The position numbers and the translations under genes are program-made. The notes under the pieces are model-generated. The model saw only the letters and a list, made by a program, of their open reading frames with translations. It was not told where the DNA came from and ran no database searches. DNA of 64,000 nucleotides from Streptomyces griseoloalbus. GTDB taxonomy: Bacteria > Actinomycetota > Actinomycetes > Streptomycetales > Streptomycetaceae. Of the stretch, positions 25,248-33,996 are shown piece by piece. The stretch lies in NCBI GenBank assembly GCA_014650015.1, contig BMUD01000014.1, positions 158,428-222,427 on the forward strand, given 5' to 3'. The stretch's first letter is position 1, and every line of letters begins with the position of its first letter.

Positions 25248-26735
25248 ATGTCCGACGCACTCGACCGGTCCGCCGCCGCCGGGACCGCCCCGCCGCCCCA
25301 CCCGACCGCCGTGGTGGCCGTGCTGGCCTTCGGCGGCATCGTGGTCTCGCTGATGCAGACCCTGGTGATCCCGATCGTGGGGCAGCTGCCGCAGCTCCTG
25401 AACGCCTCGGCGTCGGACACCGCCTGGGCCGTCACCGCCACCCTGCTCGCCGCGGCCGTAGCCACCCCGGTCATGGGCCGCCTCGGCGACATGTACGGCA
25501 AGCGCCGCATGCTGCTGCTCAGCCTGGCCATGCTGGTGACCGGCTCCATGGTCGCCGGACTCAGCGACTCCCTCGTCCCGATGATCGTCGGCCGCGCCCT
25601 GCAGGGCCTGTCGTCCGGTGTGATCCCGCTCGGCATCAGCATCCTGCGCGACGAACTGCCCGCGGAGCGGCTGGGCTCGGCGACCGCGATGATCAGTGCC
25701 TCGCTCGGGGTGGGCGGCGCCCTCGGCCTGCCCGCCGCCGCCCTCATCGCCGACAACTTCGACTGGCACACGCTGTTCTGGACCTCGGCCGTCCTGGGCG
25801 TCGTCGCGCTGGTCCTGGTGCTGCTCCTCGTGCCGGAGTCGAAGGTGCGCACGGGCGGCCGGTTCGACCTGACCGGCGCGGCCGGGATGGCGGCCGGTCT
25901 GATCTGTCTGCTGCTGGCGATCTCCAAGGGGGCCGACTGGGGCTGGTCCAGCGGCACCACCCTCGGCCTGTTCGCGGCGGCCGTGGTCATCCTGGCGGCC
26001 TGGGGATATTTCGAACTGCGCGTCGACCAGCCGCTGGTGGACCTGCGTACCACCGCCCGTCCCCAGGTGCTGTTCACCAACCTCGCCTCGGTGGCGATCG
26101 GCTTCGGCATGTTCTCCATGTCCCTGGTCATCCCGCAGCTGCTGCAACTGCCCGAGCGGACCGGCTACGGCCTCGGCCAGTCGCTGCTGGCCGCCGGACT
26201 GGTCATGGCCCCGTCCGGTCTGGTGATGATGGCGCTGGCCCCCGTGTCCGCGCTGGTCTCCCGCGCCAAGGGCCCGAAGGTCACGCTGATGATCGGCGCG
26301 CTGATCGTGGCCGCGGGCTACGGCCTCAACGTCGCGCTCATGGACCAGGTCTGGCACTTCGTGCTGGCGTCCTGCGTCATCGGCGCCGGCATCGGTTTCA
26401 CCTACGGCGCGATGCCCGCGCTCATCATGGGCGCGGTGCCCGCCTCCGAGACGGGTGCAGCCAACAGCCTCAACACGCTGATGCGGTCCATCGGCACCTC
26501 CTTCGCCAGCGCCGTCGCCGGTGTCGTACTGGCCCAGATGACCACGCCGTTCGGCTCGTACGTGCTGCCCGGCGAGGACGGTTTCCGCACCGTCCTGGCG
26601 CTCGGGGCCGGGGCCGCGCTGGTCGGCTTCGCCATCGCCGCGTTCATCCCGCGGCAGCGTCCGGCCGGCGGCGCGAACGCCCCGGCCGCCGTCGACCCGG
26701 CCCGCGCTCACGAGGCCTCCGGGGCGCAGGCGTAG
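25248..26735 (+). CDS. MFS drug exporter, DHA2 (14-helix) type
   Basis: 495 residues with about 14 membrane segments. Motif A is GRLGDMYGKRRMLL in the first cytoplasmic loop; motif C-like GVGGALGLPAAALIAD lies in helix 5, marking a drug:proton antiporter. It ends in a short charged tail. The ATG follows GGAGACC. Repeated operator-like sites sit upstream, but the regulator is not adjacent. A hairpin and a carboxylesterase gene on the same strand follow. Exported compound unknown. Confidence 0.92.
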   Translation: MSDALDRSAAAGTAPPPHPTAVVAVLAFGGIVVSLMQTLVIPIVGQLPQLLNASASDTAWAVTATLLAAAVATPVMGRLGDMYGKRRMLLLSLAMLVTGSMVAGLSDSLVPMIVGRALQGLSSGVIPLGISILRDELPAERLGSATAMISASLGVGGALGLPAAALIADNFDWHTLFWTSAVLGVVALVLVLLLVPESKVRTGGRFDLTGAAGMAAGLICLLLAISKGADWGWSSGTTLGLFAAAVVILAAWGYFELRVDQPLVDLRTTARPQVLFTNLASVAIGFGMFSMSLVIPQLLQLPERTGYGLGQSLLAAGLVMAPSGLVMMALAPVSALVSRAKGPKVTLMIGALIVAAGYGLNVALMDQVWHFVLASCVIGAGIGFTYGAMPALIMGAVPASETGAANSLNTLMRSIGTSFASAVAGVVLAQMTTPFGSYVLPGEDGFRTVLALGAGAALVGFAIAAFIPRQRPAGGANAPAAVDPARAHEASGAQA

Positions 26736-26751
26736 GGTCGTTGACCGATCG

Positions 26752-26788
26752 GCGGTCGCCGCCCGGTCCCGTACGGGGCGGCGACCGC
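26752..26788 (+). terminator. hairpin after the MFS gene
   Basis: GCGGTCGCCGCCC and GGGCGGCGACCGC pair perfectly over 13 bp. A second, imperfect copy of the same G+C-rich sequence follows at about 26800-26835. The two may attenuate rather than fully block transcription into the esterase gene. Confidence 0.7.
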
Positions 26789-26889
26789 GGGTCAGCGGCC
26801 CCCGCACGGTCCCGTACCGGGCGGCGGCCGCGGGGCAGACGCGCACCACCTGCCCGCACGACCCACCGGCCCGCAGTGAGGAGACCTCG

Positions 26890-28437
26890 ATGACGACGTC
26901 CGAGCCCCACCCGCCGACGGCGGACCCGACCGGCCCCGTGGTGCGCACCGCCTCGGGTGCCGTACGCGGGCGGCACGAGAGCGGGCTGACGGTCTTCCGC
27001 GGCATCCCCTTCGCCGAACCGCCGGTCGGCGAGGCGCGGTTCGCCGCCCCGCGTCCGGCCCGCGCCTGGGACGGCGTGCGCGAGGCGTACGCGTTCGGCC
27101 CGCCGCCCCCGCAGGAACCCGGCTTCGTCGAGGGACGCACGGCCCCGGCCGCCGCGGCCGGCGACGACTGGCTCACCGTCAACGTCTGGACGCCCGACCC
27201 CGACCCGGCCGCCCACCGCCCCGTGATGGTGTGGCTGTACGGCGGCGCCTACCGGCTCGGCCACTCCGGCAGCCCCGGCTACGACGCCCGCCGCATCGCG
27301 AGCGACGGCGACCTCGTCGTCGTCACCCTCAACTACCGCGTCGGAATGGAGGGGTTCGCCCACATCGAGGGCGCGCCCGCCAACCGGGGACTGCTGGACC
27401 AGGTGGCCGCGCTGGAGTGGGTGCGGGACAACATCACGGCGTTCGGCGGCGACCCCGGGCAGGTCACCGTGTTCGGGGAGTCCGCGGGCGCCGGTTCCGT
27501 CGCCGCGCTGCTGGCGATGGACCGCGCGGCCGGGCTGTTCCACCGGGCCATCGCGCAGAGCGTGCCCGGCACGTACTTCTCCGACGCCCTCGCCCGCGAC
27601 ATCGGCACCGCGCTCGCCGCAGAGGCGGGAGTGCGGCCGACGGTGGCGGACCTGTCCGCCGTGGACCCGGGCAAGCTGACCGCCGTGGGACAGTCGCTGG
27701 GCGCGAGGATGATCCAGTACGCGGACCGCTGGGGGCAGGCCGCGCCCACGGCCACGCCGTACGCGCCGGTCGTCGACGGTGACGTCCTGCCGGTCACACC
27801 CTGGCAGGCGCTCGCGGCGGGAGCGGCCCGGGACGTCGACCTGCTCACCGGGCACAACCGCGACGAGTACCGCCTGTTCCTCGCCCTGGCCGGCCGCCTC
27901 GGACAGATCACCGAGCAGCAGGCGACGGCGGCCCTGCGGATGTACGCCCCCGGCCCGGACGGGGAACGGGCCTACCGCGCCGCCTTCCCCGAGGCGTCCG
28001 CGGGCGAGCTGTGCGAGCGGGTGCAGACCGACTGGCTGTTCGCCATGCCCACCCTGCGGCTGGCCGAGGCACAGCTCGCGGGCGGCGGCCGGGCCCACCT
28101 CTACGAGCTGACCTGGCCGGCCCCGGGCAACGGCGGCGCCCTGGGCGCCTGCCACGGCCTGGACATCCCCCTGCTCTTCGGCACCTTCGAGGCCGACCTC
28201 GGGATCCTGCTGTTCGCCGGGACCGAACCGACGGAACAGGCCAGGGCGCTGTCGTCGCGGTTCCGTGCCTCCTGGACGGCGTTCGCGCGGACCGGCGACC
28301 CCGGCTGGCCGGCGTACGACGCACAGCGGCGCCAGGTGCGGGTGATGGACGCGGAGCCGACGGTGGCGCCGTACCCGCAGGAGGTCTCGCGCCGCCTGTG
28401 GGAGGGTTACGACTTCGCGCCCCTGCCCCTGCTGTAA
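26890..28437 (+). CDS. type B carboxylesterase
   Basis: Alpha/beta-hydrolase of 515 residues. Nucleophile S198 lies in GESAGAGS; the oxyanion loop is WLYGGAYRLGHSG; the usual N-terminal GVRGRHESGLTVFRGIPFAEPPVG block and the catalytic His region (GACHGLDIPLLFGT) are present. No signal peptide, so intracellular. It lies 154 bp after the exporter on the same strand. An exporter paired with an esterase fits resistance or export of an ester-containing compound, but that is inference. Confidence 0.92.
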   Translation: MTTSEPHPPTADPTGPVVRTASGAVRGRHESGLTVFRGIPFAEPPVGEARFAAPRPARAWDGVREAYAFGPPPPQEPGFVEGRTAPAAAAGDDWLTVNVWTPDPDPAAHRPVMVWLYGGAYRLGHSGSPGYDARRIASDGDLVVVTLNYRVGMEGFAHIEGAPANRGLLDQVAALEWVRDNITAFGGDPGQVTVFGESAGAGSVAALLAMDRAAGLFHRAIAQSVPGTYFSDALARDIGTALAAEAGVRPTVADLSAVDPGKLTAVGQSLGARMIQYADRWGQAAPTATPYAPVVDGDVLPVTPWQALAAGAARDVDLLTGHNRDEYRLFLALAGRLGQITEQQATAALRMYAPGPDGERAYRAAFPEASAGELCERVQTDWLFAMPTLRLAEAQLAGGGRAHLYELTWPAPGNGGALGACHGLDIPLLFGTFEADLGILLFAGTEPTEQARALSSRFRASWTAFARTGDPGWPAYDAQRRQVRVMDAEPTVAPYPQEVSRRLWEGYDFAPLPLL

Positions 28438-28465
28438 GAGGCCAGGGGGTGCCCGTCCGCACGGG

Positions 28466-29035
28466 CTACAGGTTGCCCATCGGCTCGATGTCGGCCTTCA
28501 CCGGCGTCCCCCACACGCGCAGCACCTCGTAGTCGGTGAACTCGTGCACGAGCCGGTACGCCATGGCGGGCCGGGGCCCGCGCCGCTGCGCCGCGATGTA
28601 CAGCTCCGCCTCGCGCCGGTCCCGGCGCGGGGTGCCGCACAGTTGCCATGCCTGGCCGTTCCACCGTTCCGGCAGCCAGCGCTGCTGCGGCTGCGGCCGG
28701 TCCTCGCGCATGCCGTACCGGGACGGGGTGGGCTCGGCGGGCCGGTGCTGCGGGGCCGGGCCGTTGAACTCGGCGCGGCGGGCGGTGCGGCGCCGGGTCT
28801 CGCACAGCAGGCACAGGTCCGGGGCGCTCTTGTCGACCGGGCCGGTGGGGTGCTCCGCGCAGCGCGTACGGGGCGCGGCCGTGGTGACGCTCTCCTCCAG
28901 CAGGTCGAGGGCCCGCCGCAGGTCGTCCTTCACTTCGTGCAGCCGGGCGTCCGGGGTGTCGGCGGACAGCGCCTCACCGTGCTCACCGAGAACACGCAGG
29001 GCGCGGCCCAGGGCGGTGAGCTGCGCGTGGTTCAT
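28466..29035 (-). CDS. hypothetical protein, 189 aa
   Basis: The N-terminal 60 residues are helical and leucine-rich (MNHAQLTALGRALRVLGEHG). A middle CxxH/CxxC-like pair (RCAEHP ... LCLLCETRRR) could bind a metal. The C-terminal half is Trp- and Arg-rich (RWLPERWNGQAWQLCGTPRRDR, YRLVHEFTDYEVLRVWG). GGAGACC precedes the ATG at 29035. Family not recognised. It converges with the esterase gene and lies downstream of murQ on the same strand. Confidence 0.7.
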   Translation of the reverse strand: MNHAQLTALGRALRVLGEHGEALSADTPDARLHEVKDDLRRALDLLEESVTTAAPRTRCAEHPTGPVDKSAPDLCLLCETRRRTARRAEFNGPAPQHRPAEPTPSRYGMREDRPQPQQRWLPERWNGQAWQLCGTPRRDRREAELYIAAQRRGPRPAMAYRLVHEFTDYEVLRVWGTPVKADIEPMGNL

Positions 29036-29100
29036 GGTGGTGGTCTCCGGGTCGGGTGGTTCCAGTATCCCAGCCGTCCAGGGGCGGGTGCCCGCCGCGG

Positions 29101-30042
29101 TCAGGCGCCCGCCTGCGCCTTCGCCAGGGCCGCGCGCAGATGGCCGGCGGACTCGGCCAGGAGGCGGGCGGCCGTCGGGCCGTCCACGCCGGCCAGGATG
29201 ACCAGGATGGCGGGCTTGACCTCGCCGTCCGTGGCGGCCAGGGCGCGTTCGATGACGTCGTCCTCCGCCCCCGTCACCTGGGCGACGATCCGGCGGGAGC
29301 GGGCGCGCAGCTTCTCGTTGGAGGCGCGGACGTCGACCATCAGATTCCCGTACGTCTTGCCCAGCCGGATCATCGTGATCGTCGACAGCATGTTGAGGAC
29401 GAGTTTCTGCGCCGTACCGGCCTTGAGGCGGGTGGAGCCGGTGAGGAACTCCGGACCCACCACGACCTCGATGCCGTGCTCGGCCGCCGCCGCCAGCGCG
29501 CTGCCCGGGTTGCAGGCCAGGCCCACGGTGAGCGCGCCGCGCGCGCGGGCGTACTCGACGGCGCCGATCGCGTAGGGGGTGCGGCCGGAGGCGGAGACGC
29601 CGACCACCGTGTCGTCGGCGGTCAGGGCCAGCGCGGCCAGATCGGACTCGGCCAGCTCGCGGGAGTCCTCGGCGCCCTCCACCGAGGTGACCATGGCGTC
29701 GGGGCCGCCGGCGATGAGGCCGACCACCCGTGCCGGGTCGGTGCTGAAGGTCGGCGGGCACTCGGAGGCGTCCAGCACGCCCAGCCGGCCGGCGGTGCCC
29801 GCGCCCGCGTAGACCAGCCGGCCGCCCCGGGCCATCCGGTCGGCGAGGGCGTCGATCGCGGCGGCGATCCGGGGCAGCTGCTCGGTCACGGCACCGGCCA
29901 CCGTGGCGTCCTCGCGGTTCATCAGCCGGGCGATGTCGAGGGTGGGCAGCCGGTCGACGTCCGCCAGCTCCGGGCGGAACGCCTCGGTGGTCAGCGTCTC
30001 CAACTGGGAGCGGAGATCGCGGGGGTGGGAGGGAGAGGCCAT
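29101..30042 (-). CDS. murQ: N-acetylmuramic acid 6-phosphate etherase
   Basis: Cleaves the lactyl ether of MurNAc-6-phosphate to give GlcNAc-6-phosphate and lactate, feeding wall-recycling sugar into the NagA step encoded at 9.2 kb. SIS-domain protein of 313 residues: YAGAGTAGRLGVLDASECPPTF, VGVSASGRTPYAIGA, and STRLKAGTAQKLVLNMLSTITM with the catalytic acid region. It lies 123 bp downstream of its likely regulator murR, with a Streptomyces intergenic repeat in between. Confidence 0.96.
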   Translation of the reverse strand: MASPSHPRDLRSQLETLTTEAFRPELADVDRLPTLDIARLMNREDATVAGAVTEQLPRIAAAIDALADRMARGGRLVYAGAGTAGRLGVLDASECPPTFSTDPARVVGLIAGGPDAMVTSVEGAEDSRELAESDLAALALTADDTVVGVSASGRTPYAIGAVEYARARGALTVGLACNPGSALAAAAEHGIEVVVGPEFLTGSTRLKAGTAQKLVLNMLSTITMIRLGKTYGNLMVDVRASNEKLRARSRRIVAQVTGAEDDVIERALAATDGEVKPAILVILAGVDGPTAARLLAESAGHLRAALAKAQAGA

Positions 30043-30081
30043 GGCGGTGTCTTTCCAGTCTGGGGTCGGGCGGCATACCTG

Positions 30082-30134
30082 GGGGCGCGGGGCTGTGCTG
30101 ACATACGGCTCCGCCGCTGGGCGCGATCAGCCAC
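30082..30134 (-). repeat. Streptomyces intergenic repeat, long form
   Basis: The stretch runs GGGGCGCGGGGCTG, ACATACGGCTCCGCCGCTGG, GCGCGATCAGCCA. It is an inverted, longer relative of the element at 18119-18157 and, from memory, belongs to a very common Streptomyces intergenic family. It lies between murR and murQ. Confidence 0.6.
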
Positions 30135-30165
30135 GGACCGACTGCGTCTCCACGACGATGCGGCC

Positions 30166-31131
30166 CTACGGTCCCCTGCGAGCCGCTTGGTGCCGGTGCG
30201 CCAACGCCTCGTAGGAAGAGGCCAGCGCCGGCGCCGCCGACTCGTACGTCCGCTGGGCGACCCCCACGAACAGGCAGTCGACCACCAGCAGCTGACTGGT
30301 CCGGGACGACATCGCGGCCGGGCGCAGCTCGCTCTCGCGGGCCGTGGACGTGGTCAGGACGTGGTCGGCGTACTGCGTGACGGGGCTGTCCGGGCGGCCG
30401 GTGACCGCCACCGTGGTCGCCCCGTGCTCGAAGGCGACCCGGAGCGGTTCGATGACGTCCCCGGTCGATCCGGAGTGGGTGATGGCGATCGCCACGTCAC
30501 CTGCGCGCAGCTGCACCGCGTTGGTGACGGCCAGGTGCGGGTCGCTGTGGGCGTGCGCCAACAGGCCTATGCGCAGCAGTTTCTGGGTGAGGTCCTGGGC
30601 GACCAGCCCCGACGCGCCGACCCCGTACACATCGGTGCGGCGGGCGCCGGCCAGGGCGGTCACGGCCGCGGCGAGCTGCACGGTGTCCAGGCCGGCCGCG
30701 GTGTCGGCGAGGGTCTGCTGCTCGTCGTAGGCGAGCTTGGCCACGACATCGGCGATGGGGTCGTCCACCGCGATGTCCGTGGTGATGGCGGGGGCGCGGC
30801 CGGACTGCTGCTGGGCGGCGAGACCGGCCAGGGCCAGGCGCAGATCGCGGTAGCCGGGGTAGCCGAGCAGGCGGGCGGTGCGGACGACGGTGGCCTCGCT
30901 GGTACCGGTGAGGCCGGCGAGTCCGGTGACCGTGAGGGCCGCGCAGCCGGCCGGGTCGTCGGCGACGGCTTCGGCGACCCGCTGCATGGAACGGGTCATC
31001 GACGGCGCCAGCGTGCGCACCTTGGCGGCGAGGGCGGCGGGCGCGGGCGGGGCGACGGGGGAGCCGCCCGGACTGCCCGGGTCACCCGAGCCCCGGCCGC
31101 CCCCGAAACTTTCCTTCACTTCATTGGTCAC
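30166..31131 (-). CDS. murR: MurR/RpiR family transcriptional regulator
   Basis: 321 residues: an N-terminal RpiR helix-turn-helix (about 35-110, LTVTGLAGLTGTSEATVVRTARLLGYPGYRDLRLAL) and a C-terminal SIS sugar-phosphate sensor (about 145-290, DVYGVGASGLVAQDLTQKLLRIG, AITHSGSTGDVIEPL). In other bacteria MurR represses murQ and is relieved by MurNAc-6-phosphate. The start is a GTG with no clear Shine-Dalgarno close by. A possible operator lies just upstream. Confidence 0.92.
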   Translation of the reverse strand: MTNEVKESFGGGRGSGDPGSPGGSPVAPPAPAALAAKVRTLAPSMTRSMQRVAEAVADDPAGCAALTVTGLAGLTGTSEATVVRTARLLGYPGYRDLRLALAGLAAQQQSGRAPAITTDIAVDDPIADVVAKLAYDEQQTLADTAAGLDTVQLAAAVTALAGARRTDVYGVGASGLVAQDLTQKLLRIGLLAHAHSDPHLAVTNAVQLRAGDVAIAITHSGSTGDVIEPLRVAFEHGATTVAVTGRPDSPVTQYADHVLTTSTARESELRPAAMSSRTSQLLVVDCLFVGVAQRTYESAAPALASSYEALAHRHQAARRGP

Positions 31132-31136
31132 GGTAT

Positions 31137-31149
31137 GAAAGATATTTTC
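31137..31149. promoter_or_regulatory. GAAA-N5-TTTC operator candidate
   Basis: GAAAGATATTTTC lies six bases before the murR start, in the divergent spacer. RpiR-family sites are often of the GAAA-Nx-TTTC type, so autoregulation is plausible. Confidence 0.5.
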
Positions 31150-31187
31150 GTCCCGGTCGTGTGGTCAAGAGTGCGCACAATAGGGGC

Positions 31188-31601
31188 ATGGACCCCCACT
31201 GCCCCGGCGAACCCGGCGCCCACCCGGTCAGCCCCCTGGAACAAGCGTTGCACGCGGCCCGCGCCCTCGTGATCGCCGATCTGGTCGCGCGCGAGGTCGC
31301 CGAGGCGGACGTGGTGTCGCTGGTCGAGGAGTCCGTCACCCACCGGCGCTGGTGGGTCGAACAGTGGCCGGAAGGCGCCGGGTTCCTCGCCGGCCTGATC
31401 GCCCAGGACGTCCAGGACGCCCTGCTGGAGCGGTACGGGCGCTGGCCACTGTGTTCGGTGTGCGGCTCCGGCGACCCGCACGCGCTGGACGTGGAGCCGG
31501 AACTCGGCCCCGATCCGCACTGGGTGTGCCACAAGGCGGGCGTGAGGGTCGCGGCGGTGGGCGGACTGGGCCGGGCCACGGGCGGAGCGGTCTCCTCGTG
31601 A
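31188..31601 (+). CDS. conserved hypothetical protein, 137 aa
   Basis: Soluble helical protein (LEQALHAARALVIADLVAREVAEADVVSLVEESVTHRRWWVEQWPEG) with a C-terminal metal-site-like segment (LCSVCGSGDPHALDVEPELGPDPHWVCHKAGV). ATG at 31188, after AGGGG. Its stop overlaps the next gene's start (GTGA), so the two are coupled. Divergent from murR. Function unknown. Confidence 0.75.
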   Translation: MDPHCPGEPGAHPVSPLEQALHAARALVIADLVAREVAEADVVSLVEESVTHRRWWVEQWPEGAGFLAGLIAQDVQDALLERYGRWPLCSVCGSGDPHALDVEPELGPDPHWVCHKAGVRVAAVGGLGRATGGAVSS

Positions 31602-31918
31602 CGGTGTACATCGACCCGCCGACCTGGCCCGGACACGGGCGGATGTGGTCCCACCTGGTCAGCGATCTCTCCTACGACGAACTGCACACCTTCGCCGACC
31701 GCCTGGGCGTGCCCCGCCGCGCCTTCGAACGCGACCACTACGACATCCCCGAGCACCGGTACGCCGAGGTGGTGCGTGCCGGTGCCGTCGAGGTCAGCAG
31801 CCGCGAGGTGGTGCGGCTGCTGCACGGGGCGGGACTGCGGCGCCGCAAGGGCGCCGGTACGGGTACGGCTACGGCTACGGGTACGGCTACGGGTCAGGGT
31901 CAGCCGCGCAGTTCGTAG
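31598..31918 (+). CDS. DUF4031 protein
   Basis: 106-residue protein of the DUF4031 family: VTVYIDPPTWPGHGRMWSHLVSD, SYDELHTFADRLGVPRRAFERDHYDIPEHRY, then AGAVEVSSREVVRLLHGAGLRRRKG. The conserved His and Asp residues suggest a small metal- or nucleotide-binding protein, function unknown. The GTG start overlaps the upstream stop. The last 25 residues are a low-complexity Gly-Thr-Ala tail encoded by a 6-bp repeat, and the 3' end overlaps the convergent gene by 19 bp. Confidence 0.85.
   Translation: MTVYIDPPTWPGHGRMWSHLVSDLSYDELHTFADRLGVPRRAFERDHYDIPEHRYAEVVRAGAVEVSSREVVRLLHGAGLRRRKGAGTGTATATGTATGQGQPRSS
31853..31895 (+). repeat. hexanucleotide tandem repeat in a gene end
   Basis: GGTACG/GGCTAC-type 6-bp units are repeated about seven times in the last codons of the DUF4031 gene, giving the GTGTATATGTATG tail. 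A likely slippage hot spot at another convergent gene junction. Confidence 0.8.
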
Positions 31919-32985
31919 GTGTACTGGCCGCCGTCCTGCGCGACGCGGGTGAACCCGGCGCGGGTGACGACGTTCTGCGAGGGCACGTTCTCCCGCTCGA
32001 CGACGGCCGTCACGGTGCGCACGCCGTCCTGCGCGAGCGCCCACGCCGACAGGGTGCGCAGGGCCTCGGTGGCGTAACCGTGGCCGCGGGCGCCCTCGAC
32101 GAGGTCGTAGCCGATCTCCACGCGGCCGTCGCCGTCGGGGACACCGTGGAAGCCCATCGCGCCCACCGCGCGGTCGTCCTCGCGCCGGACCAGCACGTAC
32201 ATGCCCCACTCCGGGTGGAACACGCCTTCCTCGTACTGCTTGACCATGATCCCGGCGCCCTCACGGGTGCCCTCGGCCGCAGCCCCGCCGACCCACTCGT
32301 AGCCGCCGTCACCGGCCAGGGACAGGTCGGCGGATGTCGCCGGGGCGACGCCCTCCAGGGTGAGCCGCTCGGACCGGAGCACCGGGTTGTTGCTCCAGCG
32401 CCACTGGGTGACGGGCTCCCGGCCCGGCAGCTCGCCACGCCCGGTGGCCCACAGCAGGGTCTGCCACGGGGTGGGGCCGGGGCGGACCCGCGGGAAGATC
32501 CGGGTGAGGACGAAGGAGGCCAGCTCGGCCGGCGGTTCGTAGGGGAGCCGCATCCCCTCGGCGATGTCGTGCGTGTGCAGCAGGACCTCGGCCACGCCCA
32601 TCGCGGCGAAGCCCTCGCGGTTCGCGTGCCGGAAGGGGTACGGGTGGAAGGCGCGCACGGCGCGCGGGGTGGTGCGGACGGCGGCGGCGAGCAGGGCGCC
32701 GGTCGTGGCGATCACCTGGAGGGCGCCCGCGTTGTCGGCGGGGTCCAGGCCGTCCTCGCTGCCGTCGAGCGTGATCTCGAAGGGCACGTACGCGTCCTGC
32801 GCCCGTCCGGCGATCTGTCCCGCGTACGCGATGAGATCACTCGCGATGTGCGCCGCCGTCTCCCGGCAGCTCCACTCCAGCCGCCCGGCCCTCACCTTCT
32901 TCCAGTCCCGGTCGGTGACCGCCCCCAGTGCCGCCACGCAGTCCGCGACGGCTTCCTCCACCTGTTCCGCTCCCACAGCACCCAT
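31900..32985 (-). CDS. fusion of maleylpyruvate isomerase-like (DinB fold) and GNAT domains
   Basis: 361 residues from the ATG at 32985. Residues about 1-195 match the mycothiol-dependent maleylpyruvate isomerase N-terminal fold (VADCVAALGAVTDRDWKKVRAGRLEWSCRETAAHIASDLIAY, with VAEVLLHTHDIAEG supplying the His pair). Residues about 200-361 are a GNAT acetyltransferase (VEIGYDLVEGARGHGYATEALRTLSAWAL). The fusion suggests modification or detoxification of a thiol- or amine-containing substrate. The 3' end overlaps the DUF4031 gene. Confidence 0.85.
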   Translation of the reverse strand: MGAVGAEQVEEAVADCVAALGAVTDRDWKKVRAGRLEWSCRETAAHIASDLIAYAGQIAGRAQDAYVPFEITLDGSEDGLDPADNAGALQVIATTGALLAAAVRTTPRAVRAFHPYPFRHANREGFAAMGVAEVLLHTHDIAEGMRLPYEPPAELASFVLTRIFPRVRPGPTPWQTLLWATGRGELPGREPVTQWRWSNNPVLRSERLTLEGVAPATSADLSLAGDGGYEWVGGAAAEGTREGAGIMVKQYEEGVFHPEWGMYVLVRREDDRAVGAMGFHGVPDGDGRVEIGYDLVEGARGHGYATEALRTLSAWALAQDGVRTVTAVVERENVPSQNVVTRAGFTRVAQDGGQYTYELRG

Positions 32986-32995
32986 GCGGGGCAGG

Positions 32996-33658
32996 CTAGG
33001 AGGGCGGCGCCGCCGGCGTCGACAGCATTTCCAGCTCGCCGCGCACGTTGTAGCGGGCGGTGGCCTCCCAGTGCTGCTGCCCGTAGGGGGTGCGGAAGAG
33101 GCGGGGCAGGGCGAGAAGGTGGCGCAGCACGTCGGCGCGGCCCGCGCGGAAGGCGTCGTTCGGCACGAAGTGGTACTCCTCGCGGACGGCGGCGGTGTAG
33201 GCGGCGTACGACGACGGCGACGAGGCGAGGACCGCCAGGTCGGCGTCGCACAGCACCTGGCCGTCGCGGTCGTCGTCGGCGGGGTCGTGCGTGACCGTGA
33301 GCCGGACCAGCCGGGCCACCTCGGCGGTCTTCTCCGCCGGCACCCCGGCCTCGGGCAGCGCGCGCTCGGCGAGGCGGGCGGAGCGTTCCTCGTTCTCGGA
33401 GCGGTCGGGCAGGTACACGGCGTCGTGGAACCAGGCGGCGAGCCGTACGACGTCCGGGTCCACCGCGTGTTCCGCCAGCTCGTCGATGTGGTCGAGGACC
33501 GCCGTGAGATGGGCGGGCGTGTGGTAGTGCCGGTGCGGTTCCTGCCAGCGGGCGAGCAGGTCGTCGGCGTACGGCCCGGGGCCGGGACCGCCGTCGGGGC
33601 CGCGGGCCCCTTCCAGGGCGCGGACGAATCGGGCACGCAGGGCTTCGGTGTCGGCCAT
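32996..33658 (-). CDS. HD-domain metal-dependent phosphohydrolase
   Basis: 220 residues from the ATG at 33658 (MADTEALRARFVRALEG). HD-fold ligands are visible: H in YHTPAHL, the HD pair in AAWFHDAVY, then LTVTHDP and CDADLAVL. Such small HD proteins hydrolyse nucleotides or act as 5'-nucleotidases; substrate unknown. It lies 10 bp upstream of the isomerase-GNAT gene on the same strand, so they should be cotranscribed. Confidence 0.88.
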   Translation of the reverse strand: MADTEALRARFVRALEGARGPDGGPGPGPYADDLLARWQEPHRHYHTPAHLTAVLDHIDELAEHAVDPDVVRLAAWFHDAVYLPDRSENEERSARLAERALPEAGVPAEKTAEVARLVRLTVTHDPADDDRDGQVLCDADLAVLASSPSSYAAYTAAVREEYHFVPNDAFRAGRADVLRHLLALPRLFRTPYGQQHWEATARYNVRGELEMLSTPAAPPS

Positions 33659-33996
33659 GGGGCCAGTGTCTCCGGTGGGTGCCCGGTCCGTGTCCCCGAA
33701 ACGGCTCCCTCGGGCAGCGAGTCCCGCGTCCGTCGATCCGGTCGGCGGAGAGGTCGTGGCCGGCGACGGGGCCGCGGGAGGCATCCTGCGCCGCCTGTCG
33801 GTGTCTCACCGGCCGGGCCGTGCCCTCGGGCGGGAGCAGGACCAACTGCGCGGGCGCGGGCGGATGATGACGGGGTGGTACGGACGATCTTTCGCTGGAT
33901 AGTGTGAGCCGGCGGAAGGTGAACAACCATGCGCATGTCGTCCACCGGGGCTCCACCCGGCGACATGCGGGCAGCCGACATCAGGGAGACCGGGGC
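33659..33996. other. 338-bp divergent intergenic region
   Basis: Lies between the divergent HD-domain and alpha/beta-hydrolase genes. No frame has convincing coding bias. The right part (33880-33996) becomes less G+C-rich and ends in GGGAGACC before the hydrolase ATG, so the promoters are probably here. No operator recognised. Confidence 0.5.

Noticed and set aside
26736-26889. Mobile-element inverted repeats between the exporter and esterase genes
   Set aside because: The palindromes are G+C-rich terminator-like hairpins in two imperfect copies, with no transposase or target duplication.
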